From contig DPXQ01000139.1 in the NCBI GenBank assembly GCA_003527225.1, positions 1 through 64,000 of the forward strand: 64,000 nucleotides of DNA. Direction: 5' to 3'. Positions 18,497-27,774 of this stretch are shown here, piece by piece. Each line of letters opens with the position of its first letter. The first letter of the stretch is position 1. The notes under the pieces were generated by a model. That model did no database searches. It was not told where the DNA came from and saw only the letters and a list, made by a program, of their open reading frames with translations. The stretch is from Rhizobium sp. Lineage in GTDB: Bacteria > Pseudomonadota > Alphaproteobacteria > Rhizobiales > Rhizobiaceae. The position numbers and the translations under genes were made by a program.

Positions 18497-19717
18497 GTGA
18501 CAGACAACGACCAGAACAACGGGACAGCATTCGGACGGGACCAGGAAGCGGCGCCCAAAGGGCCGATCATCCCGAAGTCGCCGAGCGAAGCACTGAGACC
18601 GGAACGGGTTCCGGCCCCGCCGCGGCGCTCCCGCAAGGCCCACAGCCAACTCGTTATCTTCCTGAACTTCCTCATGACCATGGCTGTTGCGGTTTGCATC
18701 GTGGCGGTCGCCGGCTTCTACTATGTCATGTCCTCCTACCAGGGGCCGGGGCCGCTCAAGACGAATGTGAACTTTATAGTGCGCAGCGGTGCAGGTCTGG
18801 CCGAAATCGCCACCAGCCTGGAGCGGAACGGAATTGTCTCCGATTCCCGTATTTTCCGTTATGTGACGGCGACGTACCTCAACGAGGGCGAAACCCTCAA
18901 GGCCGGCGAGTATGAGATCAAGGCTGGCGCCTCGATGAAAGAGATCATGGACCTCCTGAAGTCGGGCAAGTCCATCCTCTATTCCGTCTCTTTCCCTGAA
19001 GGCCTGACAGTCAAGCAGATGTTCCAGCGGCTCAGGGACGATCCGGTGCTCGAAGGCGATTTGCCTGCGGAGCTTCCCGCTGAAGGCAGCCTCAGACCCG
19101 ATACCTACAAGTTCTCGCGCGGGACCAAGCGCAGCGAGATCATCGGGCAGATGGCCGCCGCCCAGGAGAAGCTTGTCGACCAGACCTGGGAAAAGCGGGC
19201 GCCAGATCTCGCGCTGAAGACCAAGGAAGAATTGGTCACGCTCGCCTCGATCGTGGAAAAGGAAACCGGGAAGGCGGACGAGCGCGCCCATGTCGCTTCG
19301 GTTTTCTTCAATCGTCTGGAAAAAGGCATGCGCCTCCAGTCCGATCCAACCATCATCTATGGCCTCTTCGGAGGGGACGGAAAGCCGGCGGACCGGCCGA
19401 TCTATCAATCCGACCTGCAGAAGGAAACCCCCTACAACACCTATGTCATCAAGGGGCTGCCGCCGGGACCGATCGCCAATCCCGGCAAGGAGGCACTTGA
19501 GGCCGTTGCCAATCCGTGGCGCACGAAGGACCTGTACTTCGTTGCCGATGGCACTGGTGGTCACCTGTTCGCGGCGACCCTCGAAGAGCATAATGCGAAC
19601 GTGCAGCGCTGGCGCAAGATCGAAGCGGAAAAAGGGGCGGATCCCAACATCGCGGTCGATGGGCAGCCGGAAGCTGAGCCGGAAAACGTGGACAGCCTGA
19701 AGAAAAAGAAGAAATAG
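18497..19717 (+). CDS. mltG: endolytic murein transglycosylase MltG
   Basis: Membrane enzyme that cuts nascent glycan strands and ends peptidoglycan polymerisation. 406 residues: a Pro/Arg-rich cytoplasmic start (1-50), one membrane helix (about 52-76), and the periplasmic YceG-like domain. E254 in LASIVEKET is the catalytic glutamate of the family. The C-terminus ends in a lysine run after an acidic patch. GTG start with AGAGGA seven bases upstream. It follows fabF by about 130 bases, a gap holding a UUCG-capped GGCCC/GGGCC hairpin (about 18374-18387) without a T-run. Confidence 0.95.
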   Translation: MTDNDQNNGTAFGRDQEAAPKGPIIPKSPSEALRPERVPAPPRRSRKAHSQLVIFLNFLMTMAVAVCIVAVAGFYYVMSSYQGPGPLKTNVNFIVRSGAGLAEIATSLERNGIVSDSRIFRYVTATYLNEGETLKAGEYEIKAGASMKEIMDLLKSGKSILYSVSFPEGLTVKQMFQRLRDDPVLEGDLPAELPAEGSLRPDTYKFSRGTKRSEIIGQMAAAQEKLVDQTWEKRAPDLALKTKEELVTLASIVEKETGKADERAHVASVFFNRLEKGMRLQSDPTIIYGLFGGDGKPADRPIYQSDLQKETPYNTYVIKGLPPGPIANPGKEALEAVANPWRTKDLYFVADGTGGHLFAATLEEHNANVQRWRKIEAEKGADPNIAVDGQPEAEPENVDSLKKKKK

Positions 19718-19740
19718 CGACTACCCCTGGGAGTTGACGC

Positions 19741-20631
19741 ATGGCACTGCAATCCATGACCGGCTTTGCCCGTAGCGAGGGAACAAGCGGGCGCTACCGT
19801 TGGTCCTGGGAGTTGCGCTCGGTCAACGGCAAGGGGCTTGATATCCGGCTTCGGTTGCCGACTGGCATGGAAGGGTTCGAAGTGTGTGCGCGTCGGCTGT
19901 TGTCCGATGCGCTCGCCCGGGGAAACCTTCAGGCGTCTCTGAGTGTCACCATCAGCGAAAATCGGGTCGAAGCGGTGCTGAACCAAGATGCTCTGGCTGC
20001 CGTCCTGAAGCTGCGCGATGAGCTGGGCTCTTCGGTCGTCGATCCTTCTCCGATGCGGCTTGATGCGCTTTTGGCGGTCCGTGGCCTCGTGGAGTTTCGC
20101 GAGGCGGCCGACACCGGCGAGGTGATCGCCGTCCGCGATGCGGCGATCCTCGGGGGCCTGGAACGGGCCATCGATGCACTTTGCGACATGCGCCGCAGCG
20201 AGGGCGAGGCGCTTGGTCGGCTGCTATCGGCTCAGGTGAACAGGATCGAGGAGCTCGCCCTTCAGGTCGAAAAGGATCCATCTCGCACGCCGGAGGAAAT
20301 TGCCCGCAAGCTTCAGAGCCAGCTTGCAACCCTGCTGGACGCGGCGCCGTCGCTCGACCGCGACCGCCTGCATGCCGAAGCCGTGCTCATTGCGACCAAG
20401 GCGGACCTGCGCGAGGAGATCGACCGTCTGAAGGCGCATGTTGCCGCCGCTCGCGATCTGCTTTCGACGGGCGGGCCCGTCGGTCGTAAACTCGATTTCA
20501 TCGCTCAGGAATTCAATCGTGAATCGAACACGATCTGCTCGAAATCGAATGCAGTCGCGGTCACCTCAGCCGGGATCGAGCTCAAGGTTGTCATCGACCA
20601 GTTCCGCGAACAGGTTCAGAATTTGGAGTAG
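19741..20631 (+). CDS. yicC: YicC family protein (putative endoribonuclease)
   Basis: 296-residue member of the YicC family, whose E. coli member has been described as an endoribonuclease. The diagnostic N-terminus MTGFAR at 6-11 with WELRSVNGKGLDI at 23-35 and the C-terminal region HVAAARDLLSTGGPVGRKLDFIAQEFNREANT-like (about 245-275) are clear. It lies 23 bases after mltG and 3 bases before gmk, so the three genes are one operon, the same association yicC and gmk show in other bacteria. Its RNA target here is unknown. Confidence 0.93.
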   Translation: MALQSMTGFARSEGTSGRYRWSWELRSVNGKGLDIRLRLPTGMEGFEVCARRLLSDALARGNLQASLSVTISENRVEAVLNQDALAAVLKLRDELGSSVVDPSPMRLDALLAVRGLVEFREAADTGEVIAVRDAAILGGLERAIDALCDMRRSEGEALGRLLSAQVNRIEELALQVEKDPSRTPEEIARKLQSQLATLLDAAPSLDRDRLHAEAVLIATKADLREEIDRLKAHVAAARDLLSTGGPVGRKLDFIAQEFNRESNTICSKSNAVAVTSAGIELKVVIDQFREQVQNLE

Positions 20632-20634
20632 ACC

Positions 20635-21297
20635 ATGGTGAAGTCGAAGGGAGGCGCGGTGAAGATTGCCCGGCGCGGACTGATGCTGGTGATCTCGTCG
20701 CCTTCGGGCGCCGGAAAATCGACGATTGCGCGCAATCTGCTTGAAGACGATCCAACTCTGGAGATTTCGATCAGCGTCACGACGCGCGCCAAGCGGCCGA
20801 GCGAGATCGCCGGCAAGCACTACCACTTCGTCAGCATCCCGCAGTTCGAGCGCATGCGTGACTCCGACGCGCTGCTGGAATGGGCGCAGGTGCATGGCAA
20901 TTTCTATGGGACGCCACGCGAGCCGGTGGAACAGGCGATGGCCGAAGGCCGTGACATGTTGTTCGACATCGACTGGCAGGGCGCGCAGCAGTTGCAGGAT
21001 AAGATGAAGGCCGATGTCGTGTCGATCTTCATCCTGCCGCCGAGCATGACCGAGCTGCAATCGCGTCTGCACCGCCGGGCGGAAGATTCCGAGGAAGTCA
21101 TCCGCACGCGTCTTCTCAATTCCAGGGAGGAAATCGAGCATTGGCGGGAATATGACTATGTCATCGTCAATGACGATCTCGACAATGCCTTCCATTCGGT
21201 AAGCAATATTGTCGGGGCCGAGCGCATCCGCCGCGACCGCCGCTATGGTCTCTTCGATTTCGTAGGTCAGCTGTTGACCGAAGAGCCGAAGCTCTAG
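20635..21297 (+). CDS. gmk: guanylate kinase
   Basis: Phosphorylates GMP and dGMP with ATP. P-loop [10 protein letters not shown] at 21-30, then the GMP-binding region [11 protein letters not shown] and YHFVS typical of the family. 220 residues; ATG at 20635 lies 3 bases after yicC. An alternative in-frame start is not needed. The gene ends 3 bases before the convergent rsmA stop, so the two transcripts must overlap or terminate within one another. Confidence 0.97.
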   Translation: MVKSKGGAVKIARRGLMLVISSPSGAGKSTIARNLLEDDPTLEISISVTTRAKRPSEIAGKHYHFVSIPQFERMRDSDALLEWAQVHGNFYGTPREPVEQAMAEGRDMLFDIDWQGAQQLQDKMKADVVSIFILPPSMTELQSRLHRRAEDSEEVIRTRLLNSREEIEHWREYDYVIVNDDLDNAFHSVSNIVGAERIRRDRRYGLFDFVGQLLTEEPKL

Positions 21298-21300
21298 GCC

Positions 21301-22128
21301 CTATAATTTATTCGCCAGCTCGACGAATTCCTCGACCGACAGCGTCTCGGCCCTTCGCGACGGCTCGATTCCCGCATTGTTCAGCAAGGCTTCGCCGCCG
21401 AGTGGCTTGAGGCTCTGGCGCAACATCTTCCGCCGCTGCCCGAAGGCCGCCATGGTGACCTTTTCAAGCTTGGCGACATCGCAGGGCAGGGGCGACGTTC
21501 TCGGTGTCAGGTGGACAACGCTTGACGTCACTTTCGGAGGTGGCGTGAAAGCCTGCGGCGGCACGTCGAAGGCCATATGGGCCTCGGTCCGCCAGCCGCA
21601 CAGCACACCGAGCCGCCCGTAGTGGTCGTCGTTTTCACGCGCCACGATTCGCTGCCCCACTTCCTTCTGGAACATCAGCGTCAGCGACTGCCAGAAGGGT
21701 GGCCAAGCTTTGGGCAGCAGCCAGTTGATCAGGAGTTGCGTGCCGACATTGTAGGGCAGGTTGGCGATGATCCGGACGGGGCCTTCAGGGGCCAGCGTCT
21801 CGAAATCGGTCTTGAGTGCATCACCTTCTATGACTTCCAGGCGTCCGGGATAGTAATCGGCGATCTCGGCAAGGGCCGGCAGGCATCGTGCATCGCGCTC
21901 GACCGCGATCACCTTCTTGGCGCCGAGCGCGAGAATGGCGCGCGTCAGACCGCCGGGTCCCGGCCCCACCTCGAAAACGGTGACGCCGTCGAGCGGTCCA
22001 GCCGTACGGGCGATCTTCTGGGTGAGATTGAGATCGAGCAGAAAGTTCTGGCCGAGCGCCTTGCGCGCATCCAGCCCATGCCGCTGGATCACATCGCGAA
22101 GCGGCGGCAGCCCGTCGAGTGCGGCCAT
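21301..22128 (-). CDS. rsmA: 16S rRNA (adenine1518-N6/adenine1519-N6) dimethyltransferase
   Basis: KsgA/RsmA dimethylates two adjacent adenines in the last helix of 16S rRNA. SAM-binding EVGPGPGG at 53-60 and the catalytic NLPYN at 123-127. 275 residues. Its start overlaps the pdxA stop by one base, so pdxA and rsmA are translationally coupled, which is the common bacterial arrangement (surA-pdxA-ksgA). Confidence 0.97.
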   Translation of the reverse strand: MAALDGLPPLRDVIQRHGLDARKALGQNFLLDLNLTQKIARTAGPLDGVTVFEVGPGPGGLTRAILALGAKKVIAVERDARCLPALAEIADYYPGRLEVIEGDALKTDFETLAPEGPVRIIANLPYNVGTQLLINWLLPKAWPPFWQSLTLMFQKEVGQRIVARENDDHYGRLGVLCGWRTEAHMAFDVPPQAFTPPPKVTSSVVHLTPRTSPLPCDVAKLEKVTMAAFGQRRKMLRQSLKPLGGEALLNNAGIEPSRRAETLSVEEFVELANKL

Positions 22129-23153
22129 CAGGACGCGTCGCCCGTATGGCGCGATATGTTAGAGGCGAGCTTGAGCGCTGCCACCAGACTGTCGTGGCGC
22201 GCAATGCCGGTTCCGGCAATGCCGAAGGCTGTACCGTGGTCGGGCGAGGTGCGCACGAAGGGAAGACCGAGGGTGACGTTGACGGAATCGTCGAAGCCCA
22301 GCGCCTTGACCGGGATCAGCGCCTGATCGTGATACATGCAGATTGCCACGTCATAGCGCCGCCGTGCCTCGTCGTGGAACATGGTGTCGGCGGGAAGCGG
22401 GCCGAAGGCGTCGATGCCCTCGCTGCGAAGCTGCATGATCGCGGGATGGATGATATCCTCGTCCTCTTGCCCGATGGCCCCGCCTTCGCCGGCATGGGGG
22501 TTGAGGCCCGCAATGGCAAGCCGAGGGGAGGCAATGCCGAAGCGGTTCTTCAGGTCGGTGGCCGTGATCCGGCAAGTGTCGATGATGAGCGCTTGCGTGA
22601 GGGCCGCCGGAACGTCCTTGAGCGGAATATGGATCGTCACCGGCACGGCTCTCAGCTTCGGTCCGGCGAGCATCATCACCGGGCGGTAGGTTTTGCCGGT
22701 GGCACGACCGGCCAGATCGGCCAGGAATTCGGTGTGGCCGGGAAAGCCGAAGCCTGCCTCGTAAAGAACGGATTTGGCGATCGGATTGGTAACCATGCCC
22801 CTGACCTTGCCGTCGAAGCAAAGGGAAACGGCTTTCTCGATTGCGGCGATCGTACCCTTGGCCGTCGCGACATGCGGCGTGCCGGCGACCACGTCGACGC
22901 CCGCAGATACTGGAAGCACAGGCAGAGCGTCGGTGAACGCAGCTGCCGCGCCTGCTGCGTCGGTTTCGCGTAGCGGTACGTCGATTTCGAGCTGCCGGGC
23001 ACGCACGGCAAGAACGTCCGGATCCCCGATGAAGAGGAAGGCTGGAAGGTCGAGAGCCGACCGCTCAAGCCATGCGGTAAGCGCGATATCCGGGCCGACG
23101 CCGGCTGGATCCCCCTGGCTAAGAGCGAGAGGAAGGTGATCGATTGTGGTCAT
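22128..23153 (-). CDS. pdxA: 4-hydroxythreonine-4-phosphate dehydrogenase
   Basis: NAD-dependent enzyme of pyridoxal phosphate synthesis by the DXP-dependent route. Metal-binding histidines are visible as H175 in VTIHIPL, H220 in [10 protein letters not shown] and H275 in MYHDQALIP. 341 residues. Lies 18 bases after the SurA-like gene and overlaps rsmA, forming the surA-pdxA-rsmA operon. PLP made here is the cofactor of alr earlier in the window. Confidence 0.96.
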   Translation of the reverse strand: MTTIDHLPLALSQGDPAGVGPDIALTAWLERSALDLPAFLFIGDPDVLAVRARQLEIDVPLRETDAAGAAAAFTDALPVLPVSAGVDVVAGTPHVATAKGTIAAIEKAVSLCFDGKVRGMVTNPIAKSVLYEAGFGFPGHTEFLADLAGRATGKTYRPVMMLAGPKLRAVPVTIHIPLKDVPAALTQALIIDTCRITATDLKNRFGIASPRLAIAGLNPHAGEGGAIGQEDEDIIHPAIMQLRSEGIDAFGPLPADTMFHDEARRRYDVAICMYHDQALIPVKALGFDDSVNVTLGLPFVRTSPDHGTAFGIAGTGIARHDSLVAALKLASNISRHTGDAS

Positions 23154-23171
23154 TGCCCGGTTGCCCCGAAA

Positions 23172-24119
23172 TCAGCGGTATACAATCTGTGCCTTGGAAC
23201 GCAGGTCCTCAAGATACTTCGTTGAATTCGGGTTTTCCGCAGGCTTGTCCTTGCCGAGATCTTCGGCCCGAAACACGATTTCCGCCGCTACGTCGTCCGA
23301 AACCTGCCGTTGGTTGCAGATCGCCAGGTATTCCACGCCGCGCTCGGTCACGCGCGTTGCGGTCGTTGTGCCCTTTGTCTTTTCGACGAGAGGTTTCCAT
23401 TCCGGTGGGAGTTCGGGCGCCAGAACACGTCCGAGATTGCGGATCGAGACGTCGAGATAGCCCTTGGCGAAATCCATGGCCTGATCGCAGCCGGGGAACT
23501 TGGCGCGCGAGGCTTCCGCTTCCGACTTCCGCTTTCCGGTGATCGAATTGCGCTTGGAGGCCGGGATGACGAAGATCACCTGCTTCAGGAAGTATTCGGT
23601 CGTGACAGGCTTTTCTTTGCTTTCCAGGAGGCGGGTCACGAGGTCCTGATTGGAGAGCTTTCCGCGTGTGCCGTAACGCGCGTTGACGAGGCGCGGCCAG
23701 CTCATCGAGACTGCGATATAGGCTTTGAAGTGATCGGCGCCGACACCCGCTTGACTGAGGATGCCGGTAAGCTGCTTCGATGTCAGTTTGTTGGAGGCGG
23801 CAAAACGCTCGAAGGCGGCGTCGACTTCGTCGGTGCTGACGGACATGCCGACGCGCGCGATCTCCTGGCGTTTCAAAATCTCCTCGACCAATTCGTCGCG
23901 TGCGATCTTCTTCAGATCTCCCTTGCGGCGCTGCAGGCGCAGAAAAGCGGCCCGCTTGGCTATATCGCCCGTGGTGACTGCCGTCTTGTTGACGATAACG
24001 GCGACTTCGCTTGCAGCATATGCAGGGGCGGGAGCGGGCAAGGGGCCGGGACCGGCGGTAAACGCCAGCGCCGCCGCGCAAATAAGCAGGATTCGCGTCT
24101 CCTTTTTGCCAAAGGTCAT
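23172..24119 (-). CDS. SurA-like periplasmic chaperone/peptidyl-prolyl isomerase
   Basis: Predicted periplasmic chaperone for outer membrane proteins. The ATG at 24117-24119 gives 315 residues and is preceded by AAGGA at a good distance; a second ATG two codons upstream is possible. Residues 1-35 form a signal peptide ending in APAYAASE. The N-terminal chaperone part (about 36-150) resembles SurA_N. The region after about 180 aligns by position to a parvulin domain, but the usual parvulin motifs are eroded, so isomerase activity is doubtful. Context between lptD and pdxA supports the SurA assignment. Confidence 0.8.
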   Translation of the reverse strand: MTFGKKETRILLICAAALAFTAGPGPLPAPAPAYAASEVAVIVNKTAVTTGDIAKRAAFLRLQRRKGDLKKIARDELVEEILKRQEIARVGMSVSTDEVDAAFERFAASNKLTSKQLTGILSQAGVGADHFKAYIAVSMSWPRLVNARYGTRGKLSNQDLVTRLLESKEKPVTTEYFLKQVIFVIPASKRNSITGKRKSEAEASRAKFPGCDQAMDFAKGYLDVSIRNLGRVLAPELPPEWKPLVEKTKGTTTATRVTERGVEYLAICNQRQVSDDVAAEIVFRAEDLGKDKPAENPNSTKYLEDLRSKAQIVYR

Positions 24120-24180
24120 CGGCATTCCTTTCCCTCGGGCGGCATCTTCTGCGCTACCCGGTATTTCGTTGGCCAATCGA

Positions 24181-24208
24181 AGTATAATGTGCCGCACGGA
24201 TTGCACAA
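24181..24208 (-). promoter_or_regulatory. promoter of the surA-pdxA-rsmA operon
   Basis: On the minus strand TTGTGC (24203-24208) and TATACT (24181-24186) are 16 bases apart. The promoter is about 62 bases before the SurA start. Its -35 sits inside a long inverted repeat (24191-24218), which makes regulation by a dimeric protein plausible. Confidence 0.5.
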
Positions 24209-24218
24209 TCCATGCGGC
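24191..24218. promoter_or_regulatory. 28-bp inverted repeat over the surA promoter
   Basis: Two 13-base arms, GCCGCACGGATTG and CAATCCATGCGGC, are inverted copies with one mismatched pair and a two-base centre. Symmetry this long is unlikely by chance and it covers the -35 element. A second repeat with the same TTGCACAA core lies at 24312-24333. Confidence 0.5.
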
Positions 24219-24311
24219 GAAACAATGACAAATCCATTGACATGGCATTCGTGGCAGCATCGAAGCGGCGAATTCTGCCGATCTGTTGCAGATTCTCGCA
24301 GAGGCGCGCGT

Positions 24312-24333
24312 GCTCAGATTGCACAACCTGAGC
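24312..24333. repeat. inverted repeat just after lptD
   Basis: GCTCAG and CTGAGC arms flank a TTGCACAA-containing centre, with the stem starting immediately after the lptD stop. No T-run follows on the minus strand, so it is not a typical terminator. It shares its centre with the repeat at 24191-24218. Confidence 0.4.
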
Positions 24334-24334
24334 C

Positions 24335-26689
24335 CTATTCGAGCGTAACGTCGGCAGTGGACAATTGTATGTCGCCGAGCGTCCTGAATGACAGGCGACC
24401 TCCGATCGTCCAGTCGCTGGCCGACTCATTGCTGATGTCGCGCTTTTCCGAATAGGTCAGCGAGAAGGTGGTGCATTCGTCTGCATACGACACGCCGATC
24501 CCTCTCCGGGTCAGGAAGCTCTGGTTGACGTCCCAGGTCATCGAGCTCAAGAGCGACCAGTTCTCGGTCACTTTTACTGAGCTTGAGGCCTGGATTTCAG
24601 CGTTGTCGCTCGTGAATCCATACTCGGGTTGGGCAGCGAGCTGCACGTAAGTCAGGTTCGCCTGAAGCCTTTCGTTGGTGAAGGCGATGCTGGCATCGGT
24701 CCGACGCAGGTCGAGCGTCTTTTCATCGAGGCGCGCACTCGCACTCAGCGACACGCCGTTCGGGATATCCACGCCAGCCATGCCGACGAAGTCGGATCGG
24801 GTGGTTTCGAGCCCGGACCCGGACCCGACCTTTACAAGATCGTCGGTCGCAAATGAGTTCAGCCCGGCAATATGATAGGATTGCCCGAAAATGCCCCTGA
24901 AGCCGAGGCCGTTGTCGAGTGAACCGGTGTAGCGGATGCCGACATTGGCCCGCGTGCCGCCCTCGACGCGGTCAAAGCCTGAGAATTTGTCGCGCTCGAA
25001 AAGGTTCGTGGCGTCAAACACGAAACTCTGGGCGTCTTCATTCGGCAGCCGACCCGCCAGTTGTTCGTCGTTACGGGCATAGATCTGGGCGATCGGCTCG
25101 ATCACATGGCTGCTGTTGTTCGTGGTGATCAGCAGCGGATAGCGAGCCTCGAGCCCCGCCGTCAGCATATAGCGCGTTGCCGTCGCATCTGTCGTGTAGT
25201 TGCCGGTATAGGCGCCGGGTGCGTTCATGTCGAGCCAGTAGGCGTCGCCACGGGCGGAGAGAAGCGGGGTCAACTGCAGGCCGCCGGGCGCCGAGAACGT
25301 CCGTTTCCATTCGGCTTCGCCGGTCATGCGGCTCATCGAGCCCTTGAGCCCGCGATAACGGGTGAGATCGTTTATCCCATCCTTGTTGGTGTCGACCGCG
25401 ACCTCGTCCGCCTTGAACCGCGACAGCCCTGTGAAATTCAAAGTGGCAGAAAGCTCGCCACCCGCCACGGGTTCGGGAGCGACGTAGCTGTAGTCGAGTG
25501 AAGGGAAGACGACCGGCTGTTTCTTTTCCGCGGTGTTTGCCGGATCGGCATCCTGAACGTCAAAGTAGTAAGCACGCAAATCGAACGCGTTTCGTTGGCC
25601 CAGTCCAGACAGGTAGACTTGGTTGACATGCGTAGATTCGTTCAGTCCCGAGAGGCTATAGGTCCGGGCAAAATTGTTGTCGCTCTGCACCATGACATCC
25701 CAGCCGAAGGTCCAGCGAGGATTGATCCTGAAGTCGCCCTTCGAGGCGACCATTCCGCGGCTTTCATTCACCGCGTCGCTTGTGCCGGCGGTAAACTTCT
25801 CCGGGTGCAGCTGGTTGATGCCGCCAAAGCGCAATGAGGCGCTACCCTTTTCAAACCGCTGACGGACTTCCACATCGACCAGGACGCCCTGATTGGTATA
25901 GCCGGTCGTGTTGATGGTCGCATCACGGTGGTTGGATATTGCCCAATAGTAAGGCACCGTCAGCCCGAAGCCGAGATTTTCGGAGAAGCTCATTCTCGGG
26001 AAAAGGAACCCTGATTTCCTTTTGACCGTGTGATCCGGAACCTCGATCCATGGAACGGTCGCGACTGTCTGGCCGAAAAGCTGGAATCGCGCTTTTTCCA
26101 GCCTGATGGTGTGCTTTTCACCATTCTGTATGACGCGCTCCGCCTTCACTTGCCAAAGCGGCGCCCGTTCGGGATGCTCGGCGCAGGGCAGGCAGGCCGT
26201 ATAGACGCCCTTGTTCAGGATGAATTGGTTGCCGCCAACCCGCTCGCCGCTTTCCGCCAGAAGGCGCGTATTGTCGGTGGTCTCGATTCGAAGCGCCTCG
26301 ATGAATCCGTCGGCGAAAGTATCGGTGACGTCCATCGTATCGGCATAGACACGGTTGCCGTCAGGCTCCACGAGTTCGATATTGCCGGTTGCCGTCATCC
26401 GGCCGGTTTTCTGATTGTATTCGACGTGCTGGGCGACCATCTGGTAGCCGGAATAATTGATCTGCACGGCGCCGTTCGCGATCACGCGCTGCGAATCGCG
26501 GTCGTAGACCAATTCGTTTGCGGTAAGCAGGAGCTTGGCATCTTCGGATACATTCGCGCCCAGCGAACCCATTTGCGTGCTGTCCTGAGCGCGCACGAGT
26601 TCAGCCGACGTCAGGTACGAAAACACAGACGATCCCGTCAGCAGGGCTAGCAAAAGCCTTCTGATATTTCCGCGGTCTTTTACCGCCAC
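24335..26689 (-). CDS. lptD: LPS-assembly protein LptD
   Basis: Outer membrane beta-barrel that, with LptE, inserts LPS into the outer leaflet. I choose the GTG at 26687-26689, seven bases after AGGAGG, giving 784 residues with a signal peptide (about 1-35). The N-terminal OstA/LptA-like domain (about 50-200) is followed by the large barrel. Cysteines are few: CLPC in the N-domain and one near the C-terminus (DECTTF). The start overlaps the lptG stop by one base, so the gene belongs to the lptF-lptG-lptD unit. A start further upstream would run into lptG. Confidence 0.95.
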   Translation of the reverse strand: MAVKDRGNIRRLLLALLTGSSVFSYLTSAELVRAQDSTQMGSLGANVSEDAKLLLTANELVYDRDSQRVIANGAVQINYSGYQMVAQHVEYNQKTGRMTATGNIELVEPDGNRVYADTMDVTDTFADGFIEALRIETTDNTRLLAESGERVGGNQFILNKGVYTACLPCAEHPERAPLWQVKAERVIQNGEKHTIRLEKARFQLFGQTVATVPWIEVPDHTVKRKSGFLFPRMSFSENLGFGLTVPYYWAISNHRDATINTTGYTNQGVLVDVEVRQRFEKGSASLRFGGINQLHPEKFTAGTSDAVNESRGMVASKGDFRINPRWTFGWDVMVQSDNNFARTYSLSGLNESTHVNQVYLSGLGQRNAFDLRAYYFDVQDADPANTAEKKQPVVFPSLDYSYVAPEPVAGGELSATLNFTGLSRFKADEVAVDTNKDGINDLTRYRGLKGSMSRMTGEAEWKRTFSAPGGLQLTPLLSARGDAYWLDMNAPGAYTGNYTTDATATRYMLTAGLEARYPLLITTNNSSHVIEPIAQIYARNDEQLAGRLPNEDAQSFVFDATNLFERDKFSGFDRVEGGTRANVGIRYTGSLDNGLGFRGIFGQSYHIAGLNSFATDDLVKVGSGSGLETTRSDFVGMAGVDIPNGVSLSASARLDEKTLDLRRTDASIAFTNERLQANLTYVQLAAQPEYGFTSDNAEIQASSSVKVTENWSLLSSMTWDVNQSFLTRRGIGVSYADECTTFSLTYSEKRDISNESASDWTIGGRLSFRTLGDIQLSTADVTLE

Positions 26690-27774
26690 TAACCATCCTC
26701 CTGATGGAGCAGGATCGTCGCTCCGAGTGACATCGCCACGACGACCGGCACCCATGCCGCGACGAACGGCGGCACGACACCGCTGCTCCCGAATGCTTTG
26801 ACAAGCACGGTTACAACATAAAGCACGAACCCTGAAAGGATTCCACCCAGAATCACCGACCGTGATTGATTGAATCTGCTGAATTTTAACGAGACGGTTG
26901 CGGCGATCAGCGTCATGGCAACCAGAAGGAATGGCAGCGATAGAAGCGAATGGAATTGCGTCTCGAGTGCCTTGGGCGAGACCCCGAACGATTTTGCAAC
27001 CGCAATTTTCCTAGAAAGATCATAAAAAGCAACGGTCTCCGGCTGTGCGAGACGTTCTTGCACGAACTCTTGTTTCAAATTGGTACCGACTTTGGCTGTG
27101 GCGAGCCTTGTGGGCACTTCACCCGGTCTCGTTTCCGTCACGTCGTTAAGGAGCCAGTAACCATCTTTCAACTTTGCCGATTTCGCATCCTGTCGAAGAA
27201 TGATGCGCCCGTTGCTATCGAAGTGGATCAGGACCGCCTCCACGAGCAGCGTACCGTCTTCTAGGATGCTTTTGGCGCCCAGAATGACGTCGTTGCCGCC
27301 GCTGATCTGCCTGAGCCACGGGATCGCGCTGCTGCTTTTCTGCACACTCCCTTCTCCGCGCCAGGCTGATTCGATCGAGAGCGCTTGCCGCTGCCCCCAG
27401 GCGGCGAGCGGATTGATGAGAAGTGTTGCGGCCAGTCCCACGGCAAGCGCGCCGGCCAGAAACGGGGCCATGAACTGCCAGACAGAGATTCCGGCGGCCC
27501 GCGCCACGACCAGTTCGGACTTGCGGTTGAGGGTGATGAGCGTCGTCATGCCCACGAATAGGGTGATGAACGGAATGGTCTGCTGCAAGATCAGTGGAAG
27601 CCGCAGCGCTGTCAGGTAGAGGACGCCGATGAGCGAGTAGGAGGCAAACCCGGCAAGGCGGCCCGTCGTCTCGCTGAAATCGACGAGATAGATGATTGCG
27701 ATCACCCCGATGAAAAACCAGAACATCGTGACGAGATAGCGTCTCAGAAAGTAGCGGCCGAGCGTGAGGATCAA
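26689..27774 (-). CDS. lptG: LPS export ABC transporter permease LptG
   Basis: Inner-membrane subunit that, with LptF and the ATPase LptB, extracts LPS and pushes it into the periplasmic bridge. 361 residues with three N-terminal and three C-terminal helices around a periplasmic beta-jellyroll. The N-terminus MILTLGRYFLRRYLVTMF and the NRKSELVVARAAGIS cytoplasmic coupling segment are typical. Overlaps lptF by four bases (ATGA) and lptD by one base. No lptB gene is in the window. Confidence 0.95.
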   Translation of the reverse strand: MILTLGRYFLRRYLVTMFWFFIGVIAIIYLVDFSETTGRLAGFASYSLIGVLYLTALRLPLILQQTIPFITLFVGMTTLITLNRKSELVVARAAGISVWQFMAPFLAGALAVGLAATLLINPLAAWGQRQALSIESAWRGEGSVQKSSSAIPWLRQISGGNDVILGAKSILEDGTLLVEAVLIHFDSNGRIILRQDAKSAKLKDGYWLLNDVTETRPGEVPTRLATAKVGTNLKQEFVQERLAQPETVAFYDLSRKIAVAKSFGVSPKALETQFHSLLSLPFLLVAMTLIAATVSLKFSRFNQSRSVILGGILSGFVLYVVTVLVKAFGSSGVVPPFVAAWVPVVVAMSLGATILLHQEDG

